Counted from the first letter of the stretch, positions 9,727 to 19,653 are shown. The stretch is DNA of 64,000 bases from CAYGDP01 sp964348665 (GCA_964348665.1 CAYGDP010000001.1:257092-321091), one strand, 5' to 3'. The notes: generated from the sequence alone by a model not told the origin. Made by a program: numbers and translations.

Positions 9727-10269
9727 CTACGGATTTGGTGCCAGCGTCACGTTTCGTTTTTTCAACGCGGCCATAAGGGCGTCACGGCTGGTCTTGGCGG
9801 GGTCAATCCATGCCATCACCCTTCCTTCCTTGAAGCTGACGGTGACTTGTTCGACACCGTCCATCCGATAGATCGAATCATACGCGCCGAAACAGCAGCC
9901 TTTGCAGTCAAGACCCAAGACGGCGATCTCGATCCGCATCAGTTTTTCTTTTGGAATCGCCAGCAAAGGTCTGACACCAAAGGAGTGGTGCGATACCGAT
10001 TTAAGCATGCCATCGAGACGCTCGATAATTTGTTCCGGCTTGGCGTTTTGGAAAATCTTCGCGGAATCGTATTGGAAAGTGGCTTCGGCATTCTCAAAAT
10101 CCACGCTCACCAGCGTCAGGTCGGGCAGTTTTTTGATGGCCTCACGCAAGTCGGCTTCGCGGTCGGGAGAAAACAGGCCGGTGATGCGGTGCTTGATCGG
10201 AGTCGCTGGGCCGTCCGCAGCGTAGGCGGCGGTGGCAAAGAGCATCCATGTCAAAATCCCTGTCTTCAT
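9727..10269 (-). CDS. secreted protein with HMA-like metal-binding domain (CKGCC)
   Basis: A signal peptide (MKTGILTWMLFATAAYAADG) precedes two segments resembling ferredoxin-like HMA folds. The first (about 25-95) lacks cysteines (HRITGLFSPDREADLREAIK, then LVSVDFENAEATFQYD). The second (about 110-178) has DCKGCCFGAYDSIYRMDGVE with C122, C125 and C126 where HMA domains have CxxC. This would be a periplasmic soft-metal (Cu/Zn/Hg) binding protein. The gene sits inside the cytochrome operon. Its leader and upstream region nearly duplicate those of the 11715-15920 gene, suggesting it acquired its secretion signal by duplication. Confidence 0.7.
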   Translation of the reverse strand: MKTGILTWMLFATAAYAADGPATPIKHRITGLFSPDREADLREAIKKLPDLTLVSVDFENAEATFQYDSAKIFQNAKPEQIIERLDGMLKSVSHHSFGVRPLLAIPKEKLMRIEIAVLGLDCKGCCFGAYDSIYRMDGVEQVTVSFKEGRVMAWIDPAKTSRDALMAALKKRNVTLAPNP

Positions 10270-10316
10270 CGGGTTTGGAAAAGGCTGCTTTGGATGAGTT
10301 CGTAAATCAGGCGGCG
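10266..10316 (-). pseudogene. C-terminal remnant of a DUF1592-type gene
   Basis: Directly after the DUF1552 stop codon the reverse strand reads RRLIYELIQSSLFQTR and a stop that overlaps the next ATG (CGATGA). The intact DUF1592 gene ending at 15917 finishes with RTLIHELIQNRLFQTR and the same CGATGA overlap. The similarity continues into the following gene's leader (MLFATAAYAAD in both). This is therefore the last 16 codons of a lost or deleted DUF1592 paralogue, not an independent gene. Confidence 0.75.
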
Positions 10317-11624
10317 CTAGACTTCCTCGAGTGGTTTTGCCGCATCGCCGAATTTGGGCGGGCGCACATTCATTTTATCCATCATCGAGAGATAGAGGCG
10401 ACACATCTGACGCTCAGGTTTGCCATTGTAGTCCAGCACGCGGCCGCCTTTGATGCGTCCTCCGGCGCCGCCGAGGATGACGACGGGTAATTGGTTCGCG
10501 TCATGGTTGCCCGTGAGCATCGAGGAGCAGAACAGCAGCATCGTGTTGTCCAGCGTGGTGCGCGACCCTTCCTGGATTGCGTCGAGCTTGCGCGCAATGT
10601 AAGCGACTTGTTCGAGAAAGAATTGGTTCACCTTGAGCCAGTCCGCCGTGTCGCTGTGCGAGAGCAAGTGGTGAATCATGTAATCCACGCCGAGGTTCGG
10701 GAAACGCAGCGAGCTATGGTCGTTGTTTAGCTTGAGCGTTGTGATGCGCGTGGTGTCGGTCTGGAAGCCGAGCACCAGGATATCGGACATCAGACGCATA
10801 TGCTCCGCGATGTCCTGCGGGATACCGTCGGCGGGGCGCGGGATGTTCGGCTTCTCCAGCGTCGGACGCCATCCTTGCAGCTCGCCTTTCTTGCCGGCGT
10901 TTTCGATCCGCTGCTCCACGTCGCGCACCGAGTCGAGATATTCATCGAGCTTGCGCTGGTCGTTCGCGCTGACATGACGGCGCAAATCCTTCGCGTCGGT
11001 CAGGACGGCGTCGAGCACGCTCTTGTCGCCCTTGCTCACCTCATCCTTGAACAGCCGGTCGAACGCGAGTGCAGGATAGATCTCGAGCGGCGTCGGAGTC
11101 GTGGGCGAGGTCCACGAAATATGCGAGCTATAGAGCATGGAATAATTCTTGTGCACGGACGGATTTGATTTCTCGCATCCCAACACGAGGCTTGGCACCT
11201 TGGTCGAGTGGCCGTAGCGCTGCGCCAACAATTGGTCAATGCTCGTGCCGGAACGAATCTCGCCGCCGGACGCCAACGGCGCGCCCGAGAGCAGGTTGCC
11301 CGTCTGCGAGCTGTGGATGTTCCCTTTCAACGCCTCCTGATTGTAAAGGCCGCGAACGAAGAGCATCTTCTCGCGAAAATCGGTGAGCGGCGTGAGCACC
11401 TTACCCAGTTCCATCTGCTTGCCTTCGCCCTTGGCCCACCATTCCTTCGAGTGAAAGCCGTTGCCGGCAAATACCACCGCAAGGCGCATGGGAGCTTCGC
11501 TGGCGGGCTTGACGCCAACGGGCGGTGTATCGCCCCAAACGTTGAACGATTCCATCCACGGCAGCGCCATCGTGACACCGACACCGCGAAGAAACGTGCG
11601 CCGGGAGAATTGGTGAGTGGTCAT
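10317..11624 (-). CDS. DUF1552 family Tat-exported protein
   Basis: A twin-arginine leader (SRRTFLRGVGVTMALPWMES) is followed by family segments: RLAVVFAGNGFHSKEWWAKG, LFVRGLYN, SQTGNLLSGA, and a C-terminal GGRIKGGRVLDYNGKPE, LYLSMMDKMNV. DUF1552 proteins occur almost only in PVC bacteria, paired with a DUF1592-type cytochrome gene, and the same pairing is seen here (the 1401-residue gene lies 90 bp upstream). The function is unproven. The 435-residue length is normal. The gene is followed immediately by a remnant of a second DUF1592 copy. Confidence 0.9.
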   Translation of the reverse strand: MTTHQFSRRTFLRGVGVTMALPWMESFNVWGDTPPVGVKPASEAPMRLAVVFAGNGFHSKEWWAKGEGKQMELGKVLTPLTDFREKMLFVRGLYNQEALKGNIHSSQTGNLLSGAPLASGGEIRSGTSIDQLLAQRYGHSTKVPSLVLGCEKSNPSVHKNYSMLYSSHISWTSPTTPTPLEIYPALAFDRLFKDEVSKGDKSVLDAVLTDAKDLRRHVSANDQRKLDEYLDSVRDVEQRIENAGKKGELQGWRPTLEKPNIPRPADGIPQDIAEHMRLMSDILVLGFQTDTTRITTLKLNNDHSSLRFPNLGVDYMIHHLLSHSDTADWLKVNQFFLEQVAYIARKLDAIQEGSRTTLDNTMLLFCSSMLTGNHDANQLPVVILGGAGGRIKGGRVLDYNGKPERQMCRLYLSMMDKMNVRPPKFGDAAKPLEEV

Positions 11625-11714
11625 AGGGTCATGTTACGACAATAAGAAGTCTAGCACTATAGTTATGCCCGTCAAGTCTGCGGCATAGGCTTGTAAAATA
11701 CATTAGATTAGGAC

Positions 11715-14700
11715 TCACTCTTCACCTGCCATTTCCTTCCCGCGGATTTCGCGGAACTGTTTACTGCGGACAATCGTTTCGATGGCGGCGCTGATGTGAT
11801 AATCGTGCGCCTTGAGTTGCGATTGCATCTCGGAAATCAGCAGGCCGTCGGAGATCAGCACGCCGCGACCGAGGGAGTACCCGAGCAGTTTTCGGCAGAA
11901 CTGTTTCAGGAACGCATCGCGTCGCGTAGTCAGCAGATAGCGACGGAGTCCATCAAGACCCTCCATCTCGGAGCCGTCCATCACCTTCGTCTTCACGTCA
12001 ATGGGACGACCGCCGAGGTCGCGCTCACGGCGGCGGCCGATGGCGTCGAAGCCTTCCAGCGAGTAGCCGTAGGGATCAATGCGACGATGACAACCGTAGC
12101 ACTTCGGGTCGCCCGTGTGTTTCTCGGTGAGTTGACGGACGGTGAGCGCCTCGGTCGCTTCGTCCTCGGGCAGGCGCGGTACATCCTTGGGTGGTCGCGG
12201 CAATTTCTCGCCGAGCAATACCTCGGCCACCCAGTTGCCGCGTAGGATGGGACTGGTACGCGACGCGCCCGATTGTTTCGCGAGGGTCGTGGCCTGACCT
12301 AAAATACCGCCGCGCGAAAATTTCTTCACGCCCTCCACGCGACGCCATTCAGCGCCTTTCACGTCGGGAATGCCGTAGTGCTTTGCAAGCTCTTCATTGA
12401 GAAACGTGTAGTCGGCATCGAGAATGTTCAACACCGAGCCGTCGCGCTGGAAAAGTTCGGTGAAAAACCGGATCGTCTCCTCATACATCGCACCGCGCAA
12501 ACCGGTGAAGGTCGGGAAATGACGTTCACTTTTTTCTCCGAGTTCGTCGAAGTCATAGACGTGAAGCCACGCGCAGGCAAACTCGGTCGCCAACTGACGT
12601 GCACGCGGGTCGCGGAGCATGCGGCGCGTCTGCGCTGCTAGCACATCGGGTTTGCGGAGTTTTCCGCTCGCGGCGACCGCGCGCAGTTCGGCATCGGGCG
12701 CGGAGGACCACAGGAAATAGCTCAAGCGCGTGGAAAGCTCCCAATCGTTCACTGGTCCCGACTGATTGCCCGGCCCCGATTTTTCTACCCGATACAGAAA
12801 CGCCGGTGACACCAACACGCGGGCGAGTGTGAGTCGAATGGCTTGATCATGAGGAATTTCCTCGGCGCGCAGCTTGCGATAAAGTTTGCGCAGTTCTTCC
12901 TTCTCTACGTCGGTGAGCGGGCGGCGATACGCGCCATCGGCAAACTTCAGCACCGCATCGAGGTGCGCAGGTTGGGTGTCCGCGAGGAGCTTCTTAAACT
13001 CGTCCGCGCGATGTTTGATCGGCTCGCGCAGCGGCGTGAACGCGCTGGGATCGGCATCCTGCGTGGCGTATTGCCAGAGTTGTTCGAAGGCATCCACGAG
13101 TTTGAGAGCGTCATGGCTGACGTAGTGCAGTTCGGCCCAAAGCCGATCAATCTCGGCAGCCTGCGCGTCATCGAGCATGAGCCGTCGCAGAGGATCGTCC
13201 TCGCGATAATAAAGCGTAAGCGTAACGACTTCATCCACGGGCACGATTTTCGTGTAGCAAAGCGCCGCGGGGAAAATCTGGCGAAACTCGTCGAGCGCAG
13301 CCTCGATACGTTTCCGCGCCGCGCTGTCGTCGGCCACGAGGATTGGGGCGTCAGACAACACGGGCGGCTCGCCGTCCGTCCAGGTGCTCTTGCCACCTGA
13401 TTCCTTTGTAACGCCTGGCGATAGCGATAGCTTGGCGGCGGGTTTCGTCGTGAGCACTTGCATTTGCACGCTGCCCTGTGCTCCCGCCTCCTTGTGCAAG
13501 GTAGCCGACGTCACGAACTCGCAGCCTTCCACGAGGTCGGTCGGCAACCGTACCTCAATGACGGATGGGGCACGGACGCAAAGGCTAGTGGCGTTGACTT
13601 TTCCGGCTTTCCCCACATTTCCAACATTGGGATGTTTCCCGAACAGCGCGGGGTTGATACCCCATTCGGCAGCAGACGTTTTGGCTTGGCTTTCTTTTGT
13701 GGTAATTTGTGTGGGTTCACGTCCGGCGCTGCGAACGATGGAAGACAGAAGCGATCCGTTCAGCGATGTCAGTTGACGATAAAGCACCGCATCCGGCGCA
13801 TCTTTCGAAAGACCGGCAACACCACCCACAAGGAGTTTTTGCACTTCTCCCGCCAAACGCAGTTTTTCCTCGGCGCTCGCGCTGGACTGCCACTTCGCGA
13901 GCAACGACCCTGTGGGTAATACCGATTCCGCGCCGCCAGCTTTGTCTGGCTCGCTGTAGAAATGCCAGACGTTTGCGTTGCCGAGATTGTCCGCATGCGG
14001 GTTGCCCGCGAGAATGTTCGGCGAGACATCCTTCGCCAAATCCCACTGGCGCGTGCCGTCGCTCAGGTTGAAGTCCACTGCCGTTAGGTCACACGAGTGA
14101 TTGCCGTCGCGCGGGCCGATGATCACAGACATCACGTCGGCGGGTTGCACCGCGAGATTCTCGACCGGGCCGAACTTCACTTCTTTCCCGCCTTGCGACG
14201 TACCGGCTGCGAGCCGTTGCCGCGAATTGCCGCGACGCAATTCCAGCGCCCACGTGACACCATTGCCGCACTCCGGGTGGGCGTGTTGCACCACACCCTC
14301 GACGCGCATCGTGGCCGCCACGGGACTGCGCCAACCGATAATTACGCGAAACTTCGGCGCCGGATGCACCGCGACGCTGTTCGGTTTCATGTTGCCGGGC
14401 ACACGTACGTGCTGGTCAGAAGAATTGGCGATGACGCCCAACGCATCCGCGCCAGTCCAGCCCTTGATGAAATCGTAATTCTGCCCGCGCTCCGATTTTA
14501 CGGTGATGTGCGATTCGATGCGCGCTTCGCCCGAACCGATTCCCAGGTAATCCAGCCATGCCGCGAGAGCCATCGGCTCGACGCCGTGCTTCTGCGCCAG
14601 TTGCGCCATGGCGTTCTTGTCCTGCGAACCAGTAACTTCCGCTGCTGCCGCGAGACAGTTGGCTGCGGTGGAAAAAACTTTTTCCCGATGCGCCGTCAGT

Positions 14701-15920
14701 GCGTCCATTGCGGCGCGCACGTCGCGCAACGCCAAATCGGGCCGGCCGGGAGCCACGAACCGGGGATTCTCCCACAGTGCGAAATCGTTTTCGTTACCGT
14801 CACCGGCATCAGACGCCGCCAGATACAACGTCACTTCGTTTTTTCCCCCCACAGGCGCGGGGATTTTCATTCGGACTTCCTGCGCGCTCGCAAGCGGCGT
14901 CACCGGCACCTGCCATGCTTTGGGACCGTCGCGCTTGCCGATGTGACCGACCTGCGTGAAACGCCACAACGCTCGCTGCCATTGGCCTATCGTTTTTGCC
15001 AGGGAATTGGCATCGGACGGTTTCGCGATTCGCCATTGGGCGCGCACCTCGTCGAGTACGAGCGATGGTTTCGTTTCGTTCAGTGTTTGCCAAAGGGCGC
15101 CCAGATACTTGGCGTTGAGTCCTTGCGCGAGAGCAACTTCCGCAATCGTTTTCTTCTTCGACCGGATCGCCTCGCGTTCCGTGATCGTTGCCGCGAGGTA
15201 TTTCTCCAGCGGCAGCACACCGCCATCATTGGTGTCGAATTTGATGCCCTGCAGGTTTACAGCCGAGCCGCCGCCCCTCACGGTAAAGCGATTGTAGAAT
15301 GTACGGATGGCTGTCAGCCGTTCCTCCGCCCAATCCCGCTGTGAAGTGCTCGGCGAAAACGCGATCCCGTCCGGCAACAAGACCGCGTGATTCGCGATAT
15401 CTTTGCCAGCATCGAGATACTTTGTTACCAGCGATGGCGACATCACGAGCGAATTGCCGACGTTCATGAATCCTTCGCCGGACGCGGAATCAACTGGGAA
15501 TTCCTTTGCTGGATCCAGCGATGCAACGCCCGTCAGGTCGCGGAGGGTATAGGTGTATTCCGCGTTGGAGAGACGACGGAGAACGACGGGGCCGGGGTCG
15601 CCGGCGCGAGACAGCGCAATCTTGTCCAGCACGTTATTGGCCCACCCGAGCAATTGCTCCTGCTGCTTCGGCGCAGGCTGCGGTTTGTCTTCGGGCGGCA
15701 TCTCGCCCAAGGTGAGCTGTTCGACGACGGCCTGCAAAACCTTGGGATGCTTCATCACCTCGCGGAGCGAAGTGAATCGTTCCAAGTCGAGGTCGCCCTT
15801 GTGTTTTTCCGTCGAATGACAACCCAAACAATACTGCTTCAGAAGCGGGCGGATCTCCTTCTCGAAATCCGCAGCATAAGCGGCGGTGGCGAAGAGCATG
15901 CTAAGAATGAATAACTTCAT
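11715..15920 (-). CDS. DUF1592-type multidomain cytochrome protein (long form)
   Basis: A signal peptide (MKLFILSMLFATAAYAADF) precedes an N-terminal PSCyt1 heme site CLGCH. Then come DUF1587 (VLRRLSNAEYTYTLRDLTGV), DUF1595/DUF1592 (VSPAFLYRVEKSG, LSYFLWSSAPDAELRA) and DUF1588/DUF1585 with a second heme site in KCYGCHRRIDPYGYSLEGFD. At 1401 residues it is roughly 500 residues longer than its neighbour; the extra length lies between DUF1587 and DUF1595 (about residues 200-900) and includes carbohydrate-binding-like segments. The ATG overlaps the stop of the upstream DUF1592 gene (ATGA). Exported, electron-transfer related; substrate unknown. Confidence 0.9.
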   Translation of the reverse strand: MKLFILSMLFATAAYAADFEKEIRPLLKQYCLGCHSTEKHKGDLDLERFTSLREVMKHPKVLQAVVEQLTLGEMPPEDKPQPAPKQQEQLLGWANNVLDKIALSRAGDPGPVVLRRLSNAEYTYTLRDLTGVASLDPAKEFPVDSASGEGFMNVGNSLVMSPSLVTKYLDAGKDIANHAVLLPDGIAFSPSTSQRDWAEERLTAIRTFYNRFTVRGGGSAVNLQGIKFDTNDGGVLPLEKYLAATITEREAIRSKKKTIAEVALAQGLNAKYLGALWQTLNETKPSLVLDEVRAQWRIAKPSDANSLAKTIGQWQRALWRFTQVGHIGKRDGPKAWQVPVTPLASAQEVRMKIPAPVGGKNEVTLYLAASDAGDGNENDFALWENPRFVAPGRPDLALRDVRAAMDALTAHREKVFSTAANCLAAAAEVTGSQDKNAMAQLAQKHGVEPMALAAWLDYLGIGSGEARIESHITVKSERGQNYDFIKGWTGADALGVIANSSDQHVRVPGNMKPNSVAVHPAPKFRVIIGWRSPVAATMRVEGVVQHAHPECGNGVTWALELRRGNSRQRLAAGTSQGGKEVKFGPVENLAVQPADVMSVIIGPRDGNHSCDLTAVDFNLSDGTRQWDLAKDVSPNILAGNPHADNLGNANVWHFYSEPDKAGGAESVLPTGSLLAKWQSSASAEEKLRLAGEVQKLLVGGVAGLSKDAPDAVLYRQLTSLNGSLLSSIVRSAGREPTQITTKESQAKTSAAEWGINPALFGKHPNVGNVGKAGKVNATSLCVRAPSVIEVRLPTDLVEGCEFVTSATLHKEAGAQGSVQMQVLTTKPAAKLSLSPGVTKESGGKSTWTDGEPPVLSDAPILVADDSAARKRIEAALDEFRQIFPAALCYTKIVPVDEVVTLTLYYREDDPLRRLMLDDAQAAEIDRLWAELHYVSHDALKLVDAFEQLWQYATQDADPSAFTPLREPIKHRADEFKKLLADTQPAHLDAVLKFADGAYRRPLTDVEKEELRKLYRKLRAEEIPHDQAIRLTLARVLVSPAFLYRVEKSGPGNQSGPVNDWELSTRLSYFLWSSAPDAELRAVAASGKLRKPDVLAAQTRRMLRDPRARQLATEFACAWLHVYDFDELGEKSERHFPTFTGLRGAMYEETIRFFTELFQRDGSVLNILDADYTFLNEELAKHYGIPDVKGAEWRRVEGVKKFSRGGILGQATTLAKQSGASRTSPILRGNWVAEVLLGEKLPRPPKDVPRLPEDEATEALTVRQLTEKHTGDPKCYGCHRRIDPYGYSLEGFDAIGRRRERDLGGRPIDVKTKVMDGSEMEGLDGLRRYLLTTRRDAFLKQFCRKLLGYSLGRGVLISDGLLISEMQSQLKAHDYHISAAIETIVRSKQFREIRGKEMAGEE

Positions 15921-18574
15921 CGGGTTTGGAAAAGCCGGTTTTGGATGAGTTCGTGAATCAGGGTGCGGATGCCGCCGCCCTTCTTCTGCGTGCTGGCAAC
16001 GATCTCGGCGATTGCGTCGCGATCGCTGAAGGCGATGTCGCGGCCGGTAGCGTAAATTGAAAATTGCTGCGCGAGGTTCTTCAGCAAGCGCCCTGAATCC
16101 GCGGCGAGCATTGCTTGGAATTCGCTGATGCCGCTGAATTTCCGATCGTCCGGCAGCACGCCGGAAGGGTCGATAGGTTTTCCGAGTTTGAAACCGATGC
16201 CAATGAAGGGATCAATCGAGCCGCGTGGGGCGGGATCACCTTCGCCGATGGAGCGGTAGCGCGCGCGGAAACCGCCGATGACATCGAACGTCTCCAGCGC
16301 AAAACCCGGCGGGTCAATCTTTGCGTGGCAGGTGGCGCATGTCGGGTCGGAGCGATGTTTGTCGAGTTGTTCGCGGATGGTGCTCGTGCCGCGCACGTCC
16401 GGTTCGACGGCGGGGATATTGGGCGGAGGCGGCTCTGGCGGCTGACCGAGCAGCCGATCCATCACAAACGCGCCGCGCGGGACGGGCGAGGTCGTTGTTC
16501 CATTGGCGGTGACTTTTAGAATCGCGGCCTGCGTCAGGAAACCGCCACGCGGACAATCCGCCGGCAACGGCATGCGTCGAATCTGCGGGCCACTGACGCC
16601 CGGAATGCCGTAATGCGTTGCCAGTTTTTCATTCAGCATGGTGAAATCCGAGCGCACGAGATAGCTGGCATCGAGGTTTTTCTCAATCAGCTCGCGGAAA
16701 TAGGCGCGCGTCTCGGCGACCATCGAATCCTGCAAATAAGGACTGAACTCGGGATAAAGCTTCTTGTCGGGATCATTGGCGGCGATCTGGCGGAGCTTGA
16801 GCCATTGTCCGAGAAAATCTTCGATGAATCGCTGCGATTTCGTATCGTTCAGCATCCGCTCGATTTCAGGACGGAGCACGGCAGGTGCGCGAAGTTTACC
16901 GGAGGCAGCGATTTGGGTTAGCCGTTCGTCGGGCATTGAATTCCAGAGAAAATACGAAAGACGGCAGGCGAGCGCATAGTCGTTAAGGAGGGGCGACATT
17001 CCTGTCGCCCGGGTCGGTCCTAGCTCGACCTGATAGAGGAAATCCGGCGAACACAACGCCGCTCGATACGCCCAGCGCATCGCGGTCTCGAAACAGTCTC
17101 CCGCCTTCAGTCGTTCCTCGACTTTGGCGACGTATAGTTGACGAACAGTGGCATCCACAGGACGACGGAATGCCTTGGGCAAGAAGCTCGCGAGCAAGCG
17201 ATCTGCGTCGGCGAGCGGTTGCTCGCTGCGAACAGTCCACAGACCTTTGTCGGGGTCGGGGCGGTTTTGTCCCGCGCCGATTTGACGGACTTTTTTACGC
17301 AGTGGTGGACGCGCGCCGGGGTTCTCGGCCGCTTTCCACTCCACCAGCGGCAGGTTGCCGAAGAGAAGCTTGTGCGCACGCGGCGGCCACGTTTCGTGGA
17401 GTGGGCCTTCGATGTCGAGCCAGTCCACGGCGATGCCCGGGCCGGTGAAGGCCATCGCGCGGCCTTTTCGCGAGTAATTCGCGGCGGGCGCGAGCGACGC
17501 GGTGTTGAAGCCGATGATTTCGTTGTGATTCAGCCAAACGTTTACTTCGTGCTCCTTCGACTCGATGGACGGCGCGTCGTAATAGCCGAGGACATAACTC
17601 GGATGCTGCCCGCCGCGACCGTCACCCGTGAGCTGCACGACCGACAGCCGAGCCGCTTCCGTGCCGCGCGATGGCAGCACTTTTCCTTTGTCCCACTGGA
17701 AACTCCACAGCGACGTCCGCACGCGATAACGCCCGGGATAAATCGTGACGTGCGCGGCGAAATACGGGCTGAGCGATTCGTCCTCGTGGCGGAAGAGGCC
17801 GACGGTTGCGCCGTTCCGAAACGAGCCCATCCGCTCATGCGCGCCTTCGTCAATGTGTCCCTGCTCGCCGGCGGGCGGGAACTCGGGATCGGGCTGCTTG
17901 TTTTTCAAAAGGACGCCGTCTCCGTTGAGGACGACGTGCGCGACAAACCCGCCGGGAGCTCCCAAAGTGAGCCGCTCCTTGTGCACGGTCGGCGCCTGCG
18001 GCTGGGTGGCAATGGCCATATCGAGCGTGCGATCGGCCGCCTCGACATACTTGGAGAGGTTTACGTGCGAGATATCGAGCGCATCACTGTTTTTATCGAA
18101 TCCATGCGCGGAGCCATCGGCGGGCAGCTCACCCTGAAGCGCGATTCCGGGCAAATCGAACAAATCGCGCACGGTATTTTCGTACTCGGCGCGGGTCAGC
18201 CGACGCACTTCTGTCCGATTTTTGCCAGCTAGCCGCGTCTGCTCGGCTTTGGCAAGTGACTCGCGCAATGATTTGGTTGCCGACGCGACCTCTCGCGCGG
18301 GTGGCCGAGGTTTTTTCTTGGGCGGCATCTCACCCGACTCGATCCGGTCGTAAATTTTGACCCAGCGTGAAAACGTTTCTGCATCGGCGAAGTCGGGCTT
18401 CAACGCGGTGAGATCGAGATTCCCTTTGCGCGAATCTGCATCGTGGCATTCGTGGCAGTGTTTCTCGAAAAAAGCGGACGGAACGCGCTCGGCAGAGAGC
18501 GCGAGGCTTGCTCCCAAAAACGAAAGCAAAGCAATCACCAGACATACGCTTGGGAGTTTGCACAATCGGTTCAT
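15917..18574 (-). CDS. DUF1592-type multidomain cytochrome protein (short form)
   Basis: A signal peptide (PSVCLVIALLSFLGASLALS) is followed by the heme site CHECH (PSCyt1), DUF1587 (VRRLTRAEYENTVRDLFDLP), DUF1595/1592 (SPDFLYQVELG, LSYFLWNSMPDERLTQ) and DUF1588/1585 with CATCHAKIDPPGFALETFD. The length of about 885 residues is typical. The frame can open at GTG 18583, but ATG 18574 gives a better leader. It is the first gene of the operon running down to 6668. The 49 bp just around its start are repeated almost perfectly at 19863-19911, next to a deletion scar. Confidence 0.9.
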   Translation of the reverse strand: MNRLCKLPSVCLVIALLSFLGASLALSAERVPSAFFEKHCHECHDADSRKGNLDLTALKPDFADAETFSRWVKIYDRIESGEMPPKKKPRPPAREVASATKSLRESLAKAEQTRLAGKNRTEVRRLTRAEYENTVRDLFDLPGIALQGELPADGSAHGFDKNSDALDISHVNLSKYVEAADRTLDMAIATQPQAPTVHKERLTLGAPGGFVAHVVLNGDGVLLKNKQPDPEFPPAGEQGHIDEGAHERMGSFRNGATVGLFRHEDESLSPYFAAHVTIYPGRYRVRTSLWSFQWDKGKVLPSRGTEAARLSVVQLTGDGRGGQHPSYVLGYYDAPSIESKEHEVNVWLNHNEIIGFNTASLAPAANYSRKGRAMAFTGPGIAVDWLDIEGPLHETWPPRAHKLLFGNLPLVEWKAAENPGARPPLRKKVRQIGAGQNRPDPDKGLWTVRSEQPLADADRLLASFLPKAFRRPVDATVRQLYVAKVEERLKAGDCFETAMRWAYRAALCSPDFLYQVELGPTRATGMSPLLNDYALACRLSYFLWNSMPDERLTQIAASGKLRAPAVLRPEIERMLNDTKSQRFIEDFLGQWLKLRQIAANDPDKKLYPEFSPYLQDSMVAETRAYFRELIEKNLDASYLVRSDFTMLNEKLATHYGIPGVSGPQIRRMPLPADCPRGGFLTQAAILKVTANGTTTSPVPRGAFVMDRLLGQPPEPPPPNIPAVEPDVRGTSTIREQLDKHRSDPTCATCHAKIDPPGFALETFDVIGGFRARYRSIGEGDPAPRGSIDPFIGIGFKLGKPIDPSGVLPDDRKFSGISEFQAMLAADSGRLLKNLAQQFSIYATGRDIAFSDRDAIAEIVASTQKKGGGIRTLIHELIQNRLFQTR

Positions 18575-18619
18575 CGGCAGCACACGACTTTAGACTGGCG
18601 CGAGTATATCCCGTTCAGG
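18571..18619 (-). repeat. operon 5' region, copy A
   Basis: These 49 bases match 19863-19911 with only two differences. They cover the start codons (GTGCTGCCGATG on the minus strand) and a TATACT that could be a -10 element for the DUF1592 operon. No convincing -35 was found. Confidence 0.7.
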
Positions 18620-18712
18620 ATTAGCCGAACGACAAACAACATTCACAGTCCATCGGAGAGCTTTGAAAGTCATTTGGAGCCATTGCTATGCTGCGAAGCT
18701 GTGGGAGAGGGA

Positions 18713-19579
18713 TTAAGGCCTGCCGAGGCCATCAACTTCAACAACCTGTTTGACCGCCTTCGCGAGAGTTCTAACTATCTTCTTCGGTTCAGGTAGCACA
18801 CCCGGACGACCTCGCAGCGCGATTTCTTCCACGGTGGACGCGTTCCACACAGTACCGAGATCGGAGTCCTTGTTAAGGCGGCCAGAATAGACGCCAACAA
18901 GATGAGTTAAAGTATTGTGGATCATGTAGGGGCGGCCGTCCTCGAGCGTGATCCACCCGTTTCGCTTGTAGATCACCACGGGAGACCCAGACTGTCCTTC
19001 TCGGGTTCTGCTGTCGATAAGAAATCTTGGAAGACCATTATATTCGAGTTGGGGCTCGGTTGCGACAGCGCCTTGGACCCAAATGCCGAGTGCACCTCCG
19101 CCTGTCCATCCAAAGGGAAACCCGATGATGTTCACGAAGTCGCTGGGACCCCACTTCATCGGCTTGGGGAGCTCCGCTACATCCCGTCCGCTGGCACCGC
19201 TGTAGGAATACGAGAACAAGTCAACTCCGTCGAGGTCGGTCAGCGGTACCCCTACTACATCAACTTTAGAACCATGTGCGGGATGCTCAAGCCACCGTGG
19301 ATGCTCCCCCGTGTAGAGCGGCTCAATCTTGACCGTCCACTTGCCAAGGTTTCCGCGCGCATTGTGCGTAATTGCCAGGCGGTCTGGAACTCCAGCAGAG
19401 CTGTGGAGAGGTTTCCTCGTCTCAATGTGCCTCCCGGCGACCACGTGCCAGTTCGTAATCAACATTGGCGAACCAGTGGGCGGACCCACTACAAAGCCAG
19501 AGGCCGTACTCAGTCGAGTGTCGCCGAAGTAAGCCTCGATGAAGATGGACTGAAATGAAGGCTGGTCAAAGAGATTCAT
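18713..19579 (-). CDS. trypsin-like serine protease domain protein
   Basis: This 288-residue protein has chymotrypsin-fold motifs: TASGFVVGPP, ITNWHVVAGR (H45), KVDVVGVPL (candidate D107) and TREGQSGSPVVIYK (S198). The order and spacing suit a catalytic triad. There is no signal peptide or PDZ domain, so it is not a standard DegP/HtrA protein and is probably cytoplasmic. It resembles trypsin-like domains that accompany conflict or stress systems, but no partner is adjacent. It sits between the two copies of the DUF1592 operon 5' region, so it may have arrived in, or been trapped by, the rearrangement there. Confidence 0.75.
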   Translation of the reverse strand: MNLFDQPSFQSIFIEAYFGDTRLSTASGFVVGPPTGSPMLITNWHVVAGRHIETRKPLHSSAGVPDRLAITHNARGNLGKWTVKIEPLYTGEHPRWLEHPAHGSKVDVVGVPLTDLDGVDLFSYSYSGASGRDVAELPKPMKWGPSDFVNIIGFPFGWTGGGALGIWVQGAVATEPQLEYNGLPRFLIDSRTREGQSGSPVVIYKRNGWITLEDGRPYMIHNTLTHLVGVYSGRLNKDSDLGTVWNASTVEEIALRGRPGVLPEPKKIVRTLAKAVKQVVEVDGLGRP

Positions 19580-19653
19580 GGGAGAGACGACAATTCAATT
19601 GTGAACTAGCCTGCGTACGCCTAACCATTGATTCAGCGACAGATTTGCATCAA

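Noticed and set aside
14097..15344. 415-codon plus-strand frame
   Set aside because: Antisense to the DUF1592-type gene at 11715-15920; composition typical of a GC-rich shadow frame.
17138..18232. 364-codon plus-strand frame
   Set aside because: Antisense to the conserved DUF1592-type gene at 15917.
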